Shown here one piece after another: positions 50,001 through 61,700 of a stretch of 64,000 nt of DNA. The notes below the pieces were generated by a model. That model saw only the letters and a list, made by a program, of their open reading frames with translations. It searched no databases and had not been told where the DNA came from. A program made the position numbers and the translations under genes. Where the stretch lies: positions 806,001 through 870,000 of the forward strand of contig BLAL01000319.1 in assembly GCA_015698045.1 (NCBI GenBank). The letters are read 5' to 3'. The stretch's first letter is position 1. Each line of letters opens with the position of its first letter. This DNA comes from Rhizophagus clarus. Lineage: Eukaryota; Glomeromycota; Glomeromycetes; Glomerales; Glomeraceae.

Positions 50001-50405
50001 AGATATTCCATAATTTCCTTTAGACTTTAATAGATATGAATTAACCTATAAAATACAAATAATTAGTATTATACTAATATTCAAACTAACTACAAAATTT
50101 AATACCTTATTTATAAATTCATCAGTAATATTTCCCGAGTCATATAAAAATCTTAATATAACCTCCTTATGTGATGATCTTATCCATTCCTCGTCATCAT
50201 CGTCGTAACTTAATGGACCTTCCTTCCATATTGCTGTAGCAATACTTTTTCCTATCTCTTTAATTTCAATAATCTTATCGTATGGGACCCATTCGAATGC
50301 TTCGTAACTACTGTGTTTTAATTGCCTTTCTTGAATAAAATTATCGATTATTTCATTCCCACTGGTCCAATTCGCAAAATTTTTTGTAAGAAATTCCAAT
50401 TCCAT
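47027..50405 (-). CDS. Six-exon N-lobe-module protein ending in a pseudokinase
   Basis: Tandem sister of the 44498 gene. Exons: 50405-50106, 50045-49533, 49462-49007, 48944-48489, 48404-47952, 47878-47027; all phase 0; 1009 residues. The start MELEFLTKNF is chosen because the sister starts there; the frame is open further up but unsupported. The module order is the same: one bare N-lobe, four exons with hinge strand + zinc ribbon + N-lobe, then the C-lobe. Module 5 keeps GKSGFSMVYSAIW and VALK. In the C-lobe the HRD motif is HCN (802-804), losing the catalytic Asp, and DMG is DME (825-827). APE and the rest of the fold are kept, so I predict a folded but inactive kinase. A 428-bp stretch is identical to the sister (48816-49243 and 42899-43326). 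The 3' flank (near 46685) also matches the sister's (near 40855). Confidence 0.83.
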
Positions 50406-50859
50406 TGAATAACAAAATTTTCGAACGAAAATAATAAAAAAATAATAATTTCCGCTCGTATTTATTAAAAATAATAAGACCAAATTTGGTTACAAAGAAA
50501 TTATGGCGTAACAGTGTAGCGTGTTACTGATTGGAGTAATGAATGACAACATAATATTCAATCACATGATTAAACTTTAATTCTTAAAAAAAAAAAATAT
50601 TTCCAAAAAAAAGTTTAAACCGTCATTTTTGGTACAATAGACCTATCTCTCTGCTTATGCAAACCAAACCGCAAATATTCTTATTTAAAAAAGAGCTTTT
50701 ATTGACTTTATTAACAACATTTATTAACAAATACACAATTTTTTTTTACGTTAATTTTCGTAATTTTATATGCATACAGTAGTAGTTATAATTAATATTC
50801 CTCCGTCTAACTGATGTAGATTATTTTTCTTCATATCACAATAAGTCTATCATCTGTAA
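50406..50859. other. Upstream region of the 50405 gene
   Basis: The first about 180 bases match the upstream region of the sister gene (TTTCGAACGAAAATAA leader, AGACCAAATTTGGTTACAAA, ATGGCGTAA, CACATGAT in place of CACGTGAT at about 50563). The rest is AT-rich spacer. Confidence 0.6.
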
Positions 50860-52480
50860 ACTTATCTTTCAAAATAACTTTCCCATCTCAGCAATTCGTT
50901 ATTATGTGATACGAGTGGCAGTGGAACATCATACAACATCAAGATCACAAGATGTTGCTAACTAAGGCTAAAAGAATCGACAAACAAGTTATCATTAACA
51001 CAATCAAGGTGATTCCCTAAACACAATAACGTTTTCCAATCATAAATTATATTACTAGCACGTTTGTTTTTGTAGTATCTTGTTTACGGATATTTTTAAA
51101 AATTAATAGTCTTTACACATCAGATATTCTTCTGAATCAAATAAAAATAGAAAAACACCTATTTCCATTAAGTTTTCCTATAAAAAAAGATTATCTACGT
51201 AGGTTTTTACCTTGGTTGCTCACATATTATCAATCAAAAGTCTACATAATGTTTTCTCTTGACGACTTACGTCATGTCAAAGAATCGTTGACATTGTCCG
51301 ATGCATTAAGAAAAGGTTGACTGGGCGCATACTTCTCAATTTCCAAGAAATCTAAAATCCTATAAAACAGTCTATGAATAAAGAGAAACCTGTCCACAAA
51401 AATAAACTGGGTGTCGATTCAAGAATTAAACAAAAACGATAATGAATATGATCCGTAAGCAGGCGATTATCAAATTTAATAAATTGTATAAAAATCTAGC
51501 CTTTGATGTGTTGCGTTCATGACAATAATTATCACGATGGAATAGATTAACGTATGGCGCTTAAGCTCGACCAATAAAGATTTTATCTTCCTCTTCTTAC
51601 AGGACCGAAACCCGAAACTAACGAGAGTGATAACTTTGTTATTAAATGTATACATAGTACTCAAAGGAATTGCATCCTCTCCTATAGAAGAAAGAAAGAA
51701 AACATAAAGGGAATCGAATACGGTGGTGGCGTATATGGATGAAGCTTTGACGTTTACCGCTGCTACTTGGCAATTTAACTATGCTATTAATGAATGTTAC
51801 CTTAAATTCATAATCAAACTACATATCGAGAAAGTGCGAGTGTTATATGACAGCTCGACTTTATCTGACAAAAGGAATTAATCGTCAAATTAGAACAAAA
51901 TAAGAGGCTTGGATTAGGAGATAACCTCCTCACACGGCTTTTATTATTGCAACAACACTTTGACGTCGAACTCTATTACCTGATTATAATTCTCAAACAC
52001 TTCAACCGTGGACGATTTGGATACTGAAACCGCCACGCAAGAAATGTTTAACCTCACGTTTATCACCACCATTCACACTTTTCCATGATCCTGAAGAAAC
52101 TCACATTTTACTCGCGTAGTCCATTTTATTATACATCATAGAATTAACACTACTTATGTATTTTCTATTTGCATCATTCCATATCTTACATTATTAACTC
52201 ATACTCTCATAGTACCCTAGTTAATGAAAGAAGAATACGGGGAATTATCTGACAAATGTAGTAAAGCCTTTATTAGTCTTTTTAATACGACTACAATTGG
52301 CTGAGCCTGTCAGGCTGATAGTAATTTATTTAAAAATGGGCGCGGACAGACTGGGAAGTCTCTCTTGATCGTGGTCTGATAATATAGTTATTGTTAGAAC
52401 AGACTTTATCTTTTGTTTAAAGATGTGGTTTTTTCATGTAAATATATTAATATAAGGGTCATGTCGTCTTTATCTGAAAA
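50860..52480 (+). mobile_element. Decayed mobile-element sequence, possibly LINE-like
   Basis: A 1.6-kb block with more even base composition than its surroundings and protein-like open pieces broken by stops. Pieces include VYMDEALTFTAATWQF at about 51730, which could be an eroded RT YMDD region; LGLGDNLLTRLLLLQQHF at about 51915; and HDPEETHILLA at about 52090, which resembles LINE C-termini. The end (52300-52430) looks like a LINE 3' tail (GGGCGCGGACAGACTGGGAA). No single frame is intact. LINE origin is a guess from these short resemblances. Confidence 0.35.
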
Positions 52481-53039
52481 ATAAAAGTAAATAAAATTCA
52501 AAACTTTCTTTGATGCTCCAAGGAAAATTATAGAAAGAGAATTAAATATAACGTATTATTAAAAAGTGCAAATCTGTACTAAAATTCCACATTTATTAAT
52601 ACTCATTTTAATATTGAATCGTCAAATTTGGAAAAATGAAATTCAAGTCTTTAATTATTTCAGATTTTACGGATTAATTGCACATTTGCAAGCCTAAACT
52701 ATTAGAGAACATTTGGATATTTAGTTTCTCTTTATGTTTACAACTACCGCTACCTTTGCAATCATAATTCATAACTGAATATGTATTTAGCTTGATGAAT
52801 AGGAATTTCGCTCTTATTTGGCATTTCAATCAACTTTTCATGGCACTTGTTCTTAAGCTCGATAAATTAATATTCATTAGATAAGTTTTACTTACTTTGT
52901 CATGTCTTTTCTATTCTCATTATTGTTTAAAGCTATTAATTTAAATCTTACTGATATTTTGATCATCATCAATTATAAAGCACTGGATAATGTTTTCGAT
53001 ATTTCGAACATTTTTAATGGTTTATACCGATTATGATTT

Positions 53040-53600
53040 GGTTTAATTTAATATTTTTATAATATTTTAAAGAACCATCAAAATACATTCATTTGCATTT
53101 GAATTATGAGATACCTCATAGCATACTCTGGCTTATTTAAAAATTCATCGGTAAAATTCTGAAACAAATATTTAAAACGATTTTAAATAACGGGATTCTT
53201 TCGTCCATTTCTCTTCAATAGTATTGTATTATAGTGTACTTCACTTCCAAATTACTACATCAGAATATCCGCCTTACCTATGTACAGTATATTATCCACT
53301 CAAATATTAAATAATTTGTCTTAATGTTTAATTGCTACTTTGATAAAAAATTTTTATCGCTAAAACCACAATATAATCTTTTGTGTGAATTTTGAGATAT
53401 TCCATAAATTCTTTCATTTAATATGATTTAACCTATCAAAATCAAAAACAAAATATATGGTTTTTCTCTTCATATTATAAATTAGTAAGCTTTCTTTCGT
53501 CGTAATGTCACCTTTTTCCATCTTTTTAATTATCCAAATACTATACCATAATGACAATACTTGTATTCTAATTGTTCTGATTTGCAAATTGTAAATATTG
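53040..53600 (-). pseudogene. Second relic of the zinc-ribbon/N-lobe kinase array
   Basis: The minus strand shows, in order, the leader GAACGAAAAG (about 53590), a damaged module, the intron border TTAACCTATCAAAATC (about 53430), YGISQNPHTK-like text, the region of EWIPYD and AIW, and an ITDEFLN-like exon end near 53150. Indels break every frame. An upstream CACGTGAT (53663-53668) is retained. It is the fourth copy of this gene family in the window and marks the other edge of the cluster. Confidence 0.7.
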
Positions 53601-54657
53601 AACGAAAAGAATAAAAAAATAACACGTGCAATAGTGTACTACTATCAGCTATTAATATTTTACACGTGATCCAAATCTATTTTCAAAATGGCGTTTACTC
53701 CAAAAGAAGTCTGTAGATTTAGAAGATGTGCAAATGATAAAAAAAAATAGTTTCATTTGTGACTTCCATTTTTTAGTTTTTAATATAAACTTATTAAATC
53801 TTAATTATCAAATTTTAACTAAAAATAATAAGATCCGCGAAGCGTCTCTAGTTCCGCATCGATAAATCTTGGTTACGCATGTAAATGGGTCCGAAGTGTA
53901 ACAAGCGACCCGAGATTCGTGTACCATGACGATTGAATTCTGTATCATGTGAAGAAATTGTTAGATTTATTATCGATATTATGAATATTATAAAAAATGG
54001 TTTACAATAGGTTAATTAAATTTCATTCTTTACAAACTATTAAGTGCAATTGTAGTTATATATTAATATGATAGTATTATATTTGAAAATAAATAACAGT
54101 ATTATTCAAGTAACAACCTAGTTTCGATTCAACAACAGAAGGATCTATTAATATATTTAATAAATATGCTAGAAGTAAAAGATATTAAAGGGAATAACGA
54201 AATAAAATCACAAATACTAGCTGCAAAAATTGCAAAATTATTGAATCTGAAATGTTGACTCTTGAGTCTGAACAACGGTGAACGTTACGGAAAATCATAA
54301 AAAAATCGTAAAATGTATATTCAGAAAGTTATTGACCATACAAAATTTATATCTACAATGTATCCATATAACCGTTCCTTGCATATGGTCCTAAATGTCT
54401 TTGTTAGAAATCTCAAAAAATTGTATGGAATCGTTAAGATTATCTTAACATCTCATTTGATAAAATTAACGACAAAATGATATTGTAACAACATCGAAAA
54501 TGATGTAATTTCGGCAATATATAATATGCGATTTTTCACGTGGCATATATTTTGATCGCCGTTGTACTTATTTTTTGGGACCGGTATTCCCACGATTTAA
54601 ATTGCCAATTTTTTTTTTTCTTCTTTGAAGTGAAAAACTCTTGTAACAGCTTACGAT
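53601..54657. other. Non-coding stretch
   Basis: At 53825-53945 a less AT-rich block (GATCCGCGAAGCGTCTCTAG and following) has no recognisable gene or RNA structure. Otherwise AT-rich, with the CACGTG site at 54537. Confidence 0.45.
54537..54542. promoter_or_regulatory. CACGTG palindrome upstream of the 54658 gene
   Basis: TTTTTCACGTGGCAT, 116-121 bases upstream of the start codon. Confidence 0.45.
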
Positions 54658-56239
54658 ATGGCTTATAATACTACGTTATTACCACCAATTTCTCATACTT
54701 TTTTACCAAGATCATCTCAAAATCTTATAACGGATGACAATACATTTTTACCAAAATTATCACAAAATCTACTTGAAATATTAGAAGATAATATATTTTA
54801 TGATACTACCATTGAAGTTGGTAATGATCCTTACGTAAAAATATTTCATGCTCATATAGTCATTTTATATTATCGTTCACCTTACTTACGAAGAATCTTG
54901 TCAACCAACGAAAAGAGAAATGATGGCATTTTGACACATATTAAATTACCAAATATTTCTCCCGAAATTTTTCAAATAATTTTAAGGTAAGATAACTCAT
55001 AACATTGAATTATAATAATCTAAATTTTTCTTTATTATTTACATATTTTATTATTATTATTATTTTTTTTTTTTTTAAAAAAGATATATTTATGGGGGGA
55101 AGCTTTCTTTAAAGGAATATGATACTTTAGATATCGTTAAAATCTTGATCGCCGCTAGTGAACTTAGTATTCATGAATTAATCATTCATTTACAATCATT
55201 TTTAATTGAAAATAAAAGAAATTGGATGGAGGAAAATTTTAACTTGATCTATCAAATTAGTTTTAAAAATGATTCATTCTTGAGATTACAAAATTTTTGT
55301 ATGGAATTAATGACCAAAGAACCAGAAAAAATTTTTAATTCAATTGATTTTAATTCAATCTCAGAAAAATGTTTGATTTCTCTTATTAAACATGATAATA
55401 TTCAAATAGATGATATTAAAGTTTGGGAAAATGTACTCAAATGGGGTATTGCACAAAATCCTGAACTTCCTTCAGATTCTTCAAATTATTCAAAAGATGA
55501 TTTCAACATTTTAAAGAATACTTTACAACAATTGATTCCTTTTATCAATTTCTTTAGATTAAAACCTAAAGAATTTTTGAATAAGGTATATCCATATAAA
55601 AGAATTATACCAAAAGATTTACGTGAAAATTTAATCAAACACTTCATAGATCATGATTGTAAATCAAGTATCATTTCAAAACGGAAGAGACCTGAAGAAA
55701 TTGTTTCAAATAATATTGATTCAAGAATCATTACAACACAACATGTTGAATTAATCTCAAAATGGGTTGATAAATTAGAAATTATTGATGATATTAAAAA
55801 TTTTTATGAATTTAAATTGATTTTTCGTGGATCTCATAATGGATTCTCACCTAGTATATTTCATAAGATTTGTGATCAACAATCTCATACTGTAACAATT
55901 ATTAAAGTAAAAGGTAGTGATGAAATTCTTGGAGGATATAATCCAATCATCTGGAAATCCGATGGCAGTTGGGGTACTACTAAAGATAGTTTTATATTCT
56001 CCTTTAAGAATAAGGATGATATTGAAAATTACATTTTAAGCCGAGTAAACGATAAAAAATATGCTACGTACAATAACTCTAAGCACGGTCCATCATTCGG
56101 TAATGGGGCCCTAGTTCTGTATGGGGACGACTTTTTTGATAAAAGTTTTTGTTCAAAGTGTTATACTCGTTATGAAAAACCGATTAGAGAAGCTGAAGGT
56201 AAATTTTCTGTAGAAGAATACGAAATATTCGAATTGTAA
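54658..56239 (+). CDS. BTB-BACK-TLDc protein, intact, with N-terminal extension
   Basis: Exon 1 is 54658-54986 and exon 2 is 55084-56239; phase-2 intron as in the family; 494 residues. The family start ATG has become ACG (Thr25, 54730-54732), and an in-frame ATG upstream adds 24 residues. Part of this extension (TFLPRSSQNLI) resembles the following TFLPKLSQNLL, as if made by a short duplication. BTB covers residues about 34-140, BACK about 145-260 (VWENVLKWGIAQNP, SKDDF), and TLDc about 315-490 (FRGSHNGF, FHKICD, GGYNPIIWKSDGSWGTTKDS). It ends at EIFEL, a few residues short of the EIFQIMK end of paralogues. Role by family inference: stress-related TLDc protein on a BTB-BACK adaptor frame. Its 3' flank resembles that of the gene at 14050-15675, its probable closest copy. 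Confidence 0.9.
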
Positions 56240-57716
56240 AAATACAAAAATTATCATCATAGTAGTATCATATTAGAACAAATTATATACTTTATTGAAT
56301 AGCTTTATTAAGTGGCTTATATCAAATTTATACATTTTTGGGGTAAAGAATCTTGTGTTCGTATCTTAGTTAACTTACAACTTTCAGTATGTTCTCATTT
56401 CATTTTATATCAGTACTTTTAGTTGTTCTAAATATATCTTTTGATTTTGATAAAGGTCTTATGTATCCCAACATAAATATGGATAATAAAGTTGTACAAA
56501 TCATTTTTGTGGCCAGACATTTAAAATTCATTCAATTAAAATTCATATTTTATTAATGATTAATCGCGTGCTTTATACAAATATTAGAACTTTCTGCTAA
56601 ATTTTTATTAACTTTGCTTATAGAGAAATATTTAGTCGTAAAGTAATAATATTATGATAAAAAAAAAATAAATATACTATATAGAGATTGAGATATTATA
56701 TGCGTTTTGTTAAAGTAGATGGTACATAAATTTCCAAATCTACGCTAGCATTATAGGACAATTTCAATGACAGTGATCCGCATGATTCGACTTAGGTTTT
56801 GTCTGGACTGACCCCGAATGACTCGGAATAGATTTAATATCAAATAAGATCAGTTTGACGATATTAAACACACAATTATCCAGTTTTAATTTTGGTTATG
56901 AAACGTAATTATTACAGAATAGATCGAGAATCGTAATATCTATTGTAATAATAATATACTATTATAACAAATAGATCTTAATGAAGAGAAGAAAAAGTTC
57001 TCTAATTTCTATACTCGGTAAAAAAAAAAAATTTGATAATCAAATTTCTAAATTTGCGAATAAGCATTAAAATGTAACTTGACGATTAAAAATTGATAAA
57101 TTTATTTGTATGAAGCCTTGAGTCAAATTCGAACATTTCTTAGACCTGATTCGTAATTATAGACCCATAAAAACTACTACATTATCCGTTCGAAGTACTA
57201 AATACTTAGGTTAGATCAATCTGATTTTCTATTTTAGATAAACATCAAAAAAGTTTCCCTTCAAATTTTTTAATTTTATATAATTATACAACAAAATATA
57301 TTTTTTATAAAATATCACCCTATCATGAAAATCTAATTCATAGACTTTTTAATTATTTCTCTCCATCGTTGAATCGATTTAATATCGTCAATTTTAAACT
57401 ATAATTAAGTCAAATCGTCACGACGTCACACCCCATACATATATTCGATCGATATACTGTACATTTATTTCGGGACAAAATTTAGCCGTATTTTCAAATA
57501 TAAAAATATGATTTTTCCAATTTCTTGTTTTTCTTTCTTTTCCTTTTTTTAGCGTAAAGAAGATTTTGAAGTGATTAGATCATTTCTAAATTAATCGACT
57601 TTTTCATTCAATTTGGATTTTCGGTTGTACTGATCTTCAAGACTCAATATAAAATTGTTCGAATTAGGAAATGCGCAATGTGAACTCGAGAAATGCGTTT
57701 TATAATAATGCTTAAA
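56240..57716. other. Non-coding stretch
   Basis: The duplicated 3' flank of the TLDc gene (first about 300 bases), then AT-rich sequence without gene signals up to the retrotransposon target site. Confidence 0.5.
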
Positions 57717-57733
57717 GCGTAAAGCATTTATGC
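57717..57733 (+). repeat. Left 17-bp target-site duplication of LINE copy A
   Basis: GCGTAAAGCATTTATGC; an exact copy stands after the poly(A) at 63380-63396. With the A run on the right the duplication may be up to 20 bases. Confidence 0.93.
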
Positions 57734-57755
57734 AGCAACATTAAATATAAAACAA

Positions 57756-58718
57756 ATGTCTATAATCAAACATCAATTATTATATGATTTAGCAGAAAGA
57801 GAAAATATAGATATATTAGGCATTTCAGAAACAGGAATTTCAGATAAAAATATGAAGTTACATGCTATTAATAATAATAAATATAATATATACTACCACA
57901 ACATTGGAGAAAACAAAGATAGTGGAGTAGCAATTATCATTAAAAAAGAATTATCAAAAAATATTAGCAAAATAGAGAAATATAAAGGGCGGATTATTTA
58001 TATTGACCTTTTTTTTAGAAAGAAAAGAAATTTAAGAATAATTCAAGTATATAATAAAGTGAATTCAGCAAAAGCAAATATTAGTAAAGAAATCATAGAA
58101 ACAAATAAAGAAATAATTAAAACAATAATTGATGGAAAAAGAAAAAATATGGAAATAGTAGTAATGGGTGATTTTAACCAACAATATGAAAAATATAATA
58201 ATAGAAAACTCAGTAATAAGATTACTACTAGAAAACATAAAATATTTAAAAAATTAGAAGAATTAAATATGAGAGATATACAAAAAGAATTTAATAATAA
58301 TGATAAAATTCAACCTACTTTTATTGGTAATAATAATAGAAAATCAAGAATTGATTATATTTGGACAACAGAAAATATTTATTTAGAAACAATAAAATTT
58401 ATAAATAAAAAACAACAATATATAAATACAGATCACAATATGCTTCAATTTAAATTTAATGGTGAAGGAATTTGTGATAATTATTTACCACCATTACCAT
58501 CTGTTGTAAAAAAGAAAGAAGTATTTTTATATGATGAATTATCAGATGAAAGTAAAGAAGAATTAAGAAATGAATTATCTTTTAAGCAAATTAAAAGTGA
58601 TTATGATTTAAAATTTATGAATTTAGAAGAAAAATGGAATTTCTACAAACAAGAATTAATTAAAGCAAAACAAAAGCATATAACAAAAAAGCAATTAAAT
58701 TACAAAAAAATAATATAA
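57756..58718 (+). CDS. LINE endonuclease (APE/EEP family) reading frame
   Basis: 320 codons. It is predicted to nick target DNA to prime reverse transcription. Catalytic motifs of the exonuclease-endonuclease-phosphatase fold are all visible: IDILGISET (Glu25), GDFN (138-141), SRIDYIW (Asp200) and TDH (225-227). The conserved first strand (TLNI) lies before the ATG in the same open frame, so the true start may be further up or lost by 5' truncation. The frame ends at TAA (58716-58718), but the matching protein continues in the -1 frame from an A-AAA-AAG heptamer at 58685-58691. So this is either the front part of one polyprotein or a frame broken by loss of one A. Confidence 0.9.
   Translation: MSIIKHQLLYDLAERENIDILGISETGISDKNMKLHAINNNKYNIYYHNIGENKDSGVAIIIKKELSKNISKIEKYKGRIIYIDLFFRKKRNLRIIQVYNKVNSAKANISKEIIETNKEIIKTIIDGKRKNMEIVVMGDFNQQYEKYNNRKLSNKITTRKHKIFKKLEELNMRDIQKEFNNNDKIQPTFIGNNNRKSRIDYIWTTENIYLETIKFINKKQQYINTDHNMLQFKFNGEGICDNYLPPLPSVVKKKEVFLYDELSDESKEELRNELSFKQIKSDYDLKFMNLEEKWNFYKQELIKAKQKHITKKQLNYKKII
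58685..58691 (+). promoter_or_regulatory. Candidate -1 frameshift heptamer between endonuclease and RT frames
   Basis: In the endonuclease frame the codons are ACA AAA AAG, i.e. the heptamer A AAA AAG. A -1 slip puts the ribosome into GCA ATT AAA TTA..., which is open without interruption into the RT frame. The frames overlap from about 58665 to 58718. A one-base deletion in the A run explains the same data equally well. Confidence 0.45.
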
Positions 58719-58750
58719 CTCCAATTAAACAATCAGATAATTATAAAAAT

Positions 58751-61700
58751 TTGAGATATATAATTTATATACGAAGAAAAATTAAAAGAAAGAAAGGACA
58801 AGAAAAATTAACAAAAAATTGGTTTGGACATAGAAAGAAAATAAAACAAATATTATATATGTATGAAGAACCTGAAGATAATTATATGATAATTAAATGT
58901 AAATTTATACCAAAAGTATTAATTAATATACTTATAACAGAATTAAATACAATATATGAAAAAGTTTTAATAACGTTAAGATGTGAAATAGAAAAAATAA
59001 AAAAAGAAAAAATAGAAAAAGCAATTGAAAGTCGATGCAAAGATTTAGAAGAAAACAAAAAACGTATGCTTGATAGTATAGCAGAACGTGAAATTAGAAC
59101 TATCATAATTGATCGAGTATTAATAACAGATGAAAAAGATCAAGATATTTTATTAACTAGACCAGAAGAAATTAAAAAGGAAGTAAATAGACATTTTCAG
59201 ACGATTGCAGGTGTTGTTAATAAAGATAAAAATATTCCTAAAGATTGGTTAAATGAATATAATCCTAAAGAAGAAATTGATGAAAATATTTATAATAATG
59301 TATTACAACCAATAAGTGCAATAGAATGGGAAGAGACTATTAATAATCTTCCTAATGGAAAAGCTAGTGGACCTAGTTCAATGACTTATGATGATATCAA
59401 ACTAGCATCAAAAGAATTTAACAATATTTTAAAAATGATAGTTAATGAAATTTTTGTGACACAAGTAATTCCAGCTGATTGGAAAAAGGCAAATGTTTAT
59501 CCGATACCAAAGCCTAAACCCTGGGGGTTCCAATTGATTAACACAAGACCAATTACATTATTGGAACCTGCAAGAAAGTTAATGATGAAAATTATAACTA
59601 ATAGACTTTCAAAAATAATACAAGAAAAAAATGTATTACAGGGATTTCAATTTGCTGGATTACCTCTAGCATCAACTTTTGAACCTTTAAGAATCCTTAA
59701 TGAAATTATACAACATGCCAATGAATATGATAAAGATTTATGGCTTTTAGCATTAGATATGTCAAAAGCCTATGATCGGGTTAATATATTTATGTTGGAA
59801 AAATCCTTAAAAAGAATTAAAATTCCAATAAAATTAATTAACATAATTAAAGAATTATTCTTAGGAAGAAGTAATCAAGTATTTACATCAGTAGGATTAA
59901 CAGAACCATACAATGTAAAGATAGGAATAGATCAAGGGGAAATAATATCACCACTACTCTGGTGTATATATTATGATCCACTCTTAACAAAAATAAGAAA
60001 AATGAATATTGGATATAAATTAACAGGAAGAAAAGTATTAAATATTTATGAAAATATACAACAAAATATTTGTACAACAATTCCTGGACTCTCGTACATG
60101 GATGACACAAACTTCATCTCAGATAATCAGATTGAATTGGAAAGTATTTTGAAAATAGCAGATTCATTTTATAATTTAAATGATATAAAAATAAATAAAG
60201 AGAAATCTGATTTATTATTAAGAAAAAAGAAAAAAGCAAAATTAGAAGATGAAGTATTAATTAAATTTGGGAATAATGAGATTAAATTAAATCCAATAAA
60301 AGCAAATGGATCAATCCGAATTCTTGGTGTATGGTTCAATGCATATAATCAAAGAAAACATATCATTAATCAAATTAAAGAAGAAATTCAAAATGTAAAT
60401 AACAATATGTTAAAGAAAAAAGCAGTTACAGATAAACAGATGATGTATGTTTTTAATGCATTAATTCTACCAAAAATAGAATATCGTACCCAACTTACGA
60501 TTCTAACAGATGATGAATGTAATAACTTGATGAAACCAATAAGAAAAACCTTTAAAAATAAACTTCATTTGGCATCAACAATTCCTAATTCAATAATAGA
60601 ATGTAACCTTTTATATGATTTGAGACAGATAAATGATAATCATATTCAATCAAAGGTTACTAACTTTTTTATACAAATAAATGACAAAGGAATCTTAGGG
60701 GAAATAACTAAGATAAGATTATATAATGTACAAGAACATTTATTATTAGATGATAATCCTTTATATGTGTTCTCATTAAGAAATATTAAAAAATTAAAAA
60801 AAATAGAAAAAAAAATAAAAAATAACTTTATAATTGAAAATTTAATATTATTAAGAAAAAACAATTTAAGTATTGAAGAAAATATAGAAAAAAGTTGGTT
60901 TAATAATTTTAAAATAAAAGGAGGTAAAAAGAAAATCTATGAAGTAGTTTCAGATGAAACATATGTAAGTAATTTTAAGGATTTGAAAAAACATAATATA
61001 ATTTTTTTAGATCAAATCACTTCATTAAAAGGAGATAAGCTATTAAGTTGGAAAGAAATGAATAATAAGAAATATATTAAAAAAGGAATTAAAGGACGAA
61101 TGTTACCAGAACCAAAAAATTATTATAAAATAAGAAAAGAAATAACATATAGTAAAGAAAATAGTAAAATAAGAGTAGAATTACAAGAAATGGATATGAT
61201 TACAAATATAAAAGGTTATGAATTATATTCAGTAGTAACTGATCCAACATCAAAAAGAATAGTAATGACAATTAAAGATAATATAATATTAGGAAAAGTA
61301 ATTGTAGTAGAACAACAAGAAACTTATATTCAACATTATCAAATTATTTCACATGAAAAAGATATAAATATAATAATTAAAAAATGTGAAGGATGTAATA
61401 AAAATGAAGATACTTATTTTAAACAAAAAAATAAATGTGTAATAATGCAAAATAATGATAAAGTGTTTTTCGTAGAAAACAGAAAATGTAATATAAAGAA
61501 TTTTGGAAATAATGCTATAATATTAGAAGATATCCAGTTATCAAATATTGAGCAATTATTATATGGTAATGAAATATTTTCTTATGAACCAATGGCATAT
61601 ATAGCAGATGATTGTAGAATTGAAGAAAATAATGTCAAAGATATTATTTCATTATATTTAGATAATTCATTAGATCGTGAAAAACTAATTATAATTAAAG

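Noticed and set aside
53825..53945. GC-richer block considered as a tRNA or 5S rRNA gene
   Set aside because: I could not fold a cloverleaf or find A and B boxes with proper spacing.
59883..60110. Antisense frame within the LINE RT
   Set aside because: Shadow of the RT frame, AT-rich, no features.
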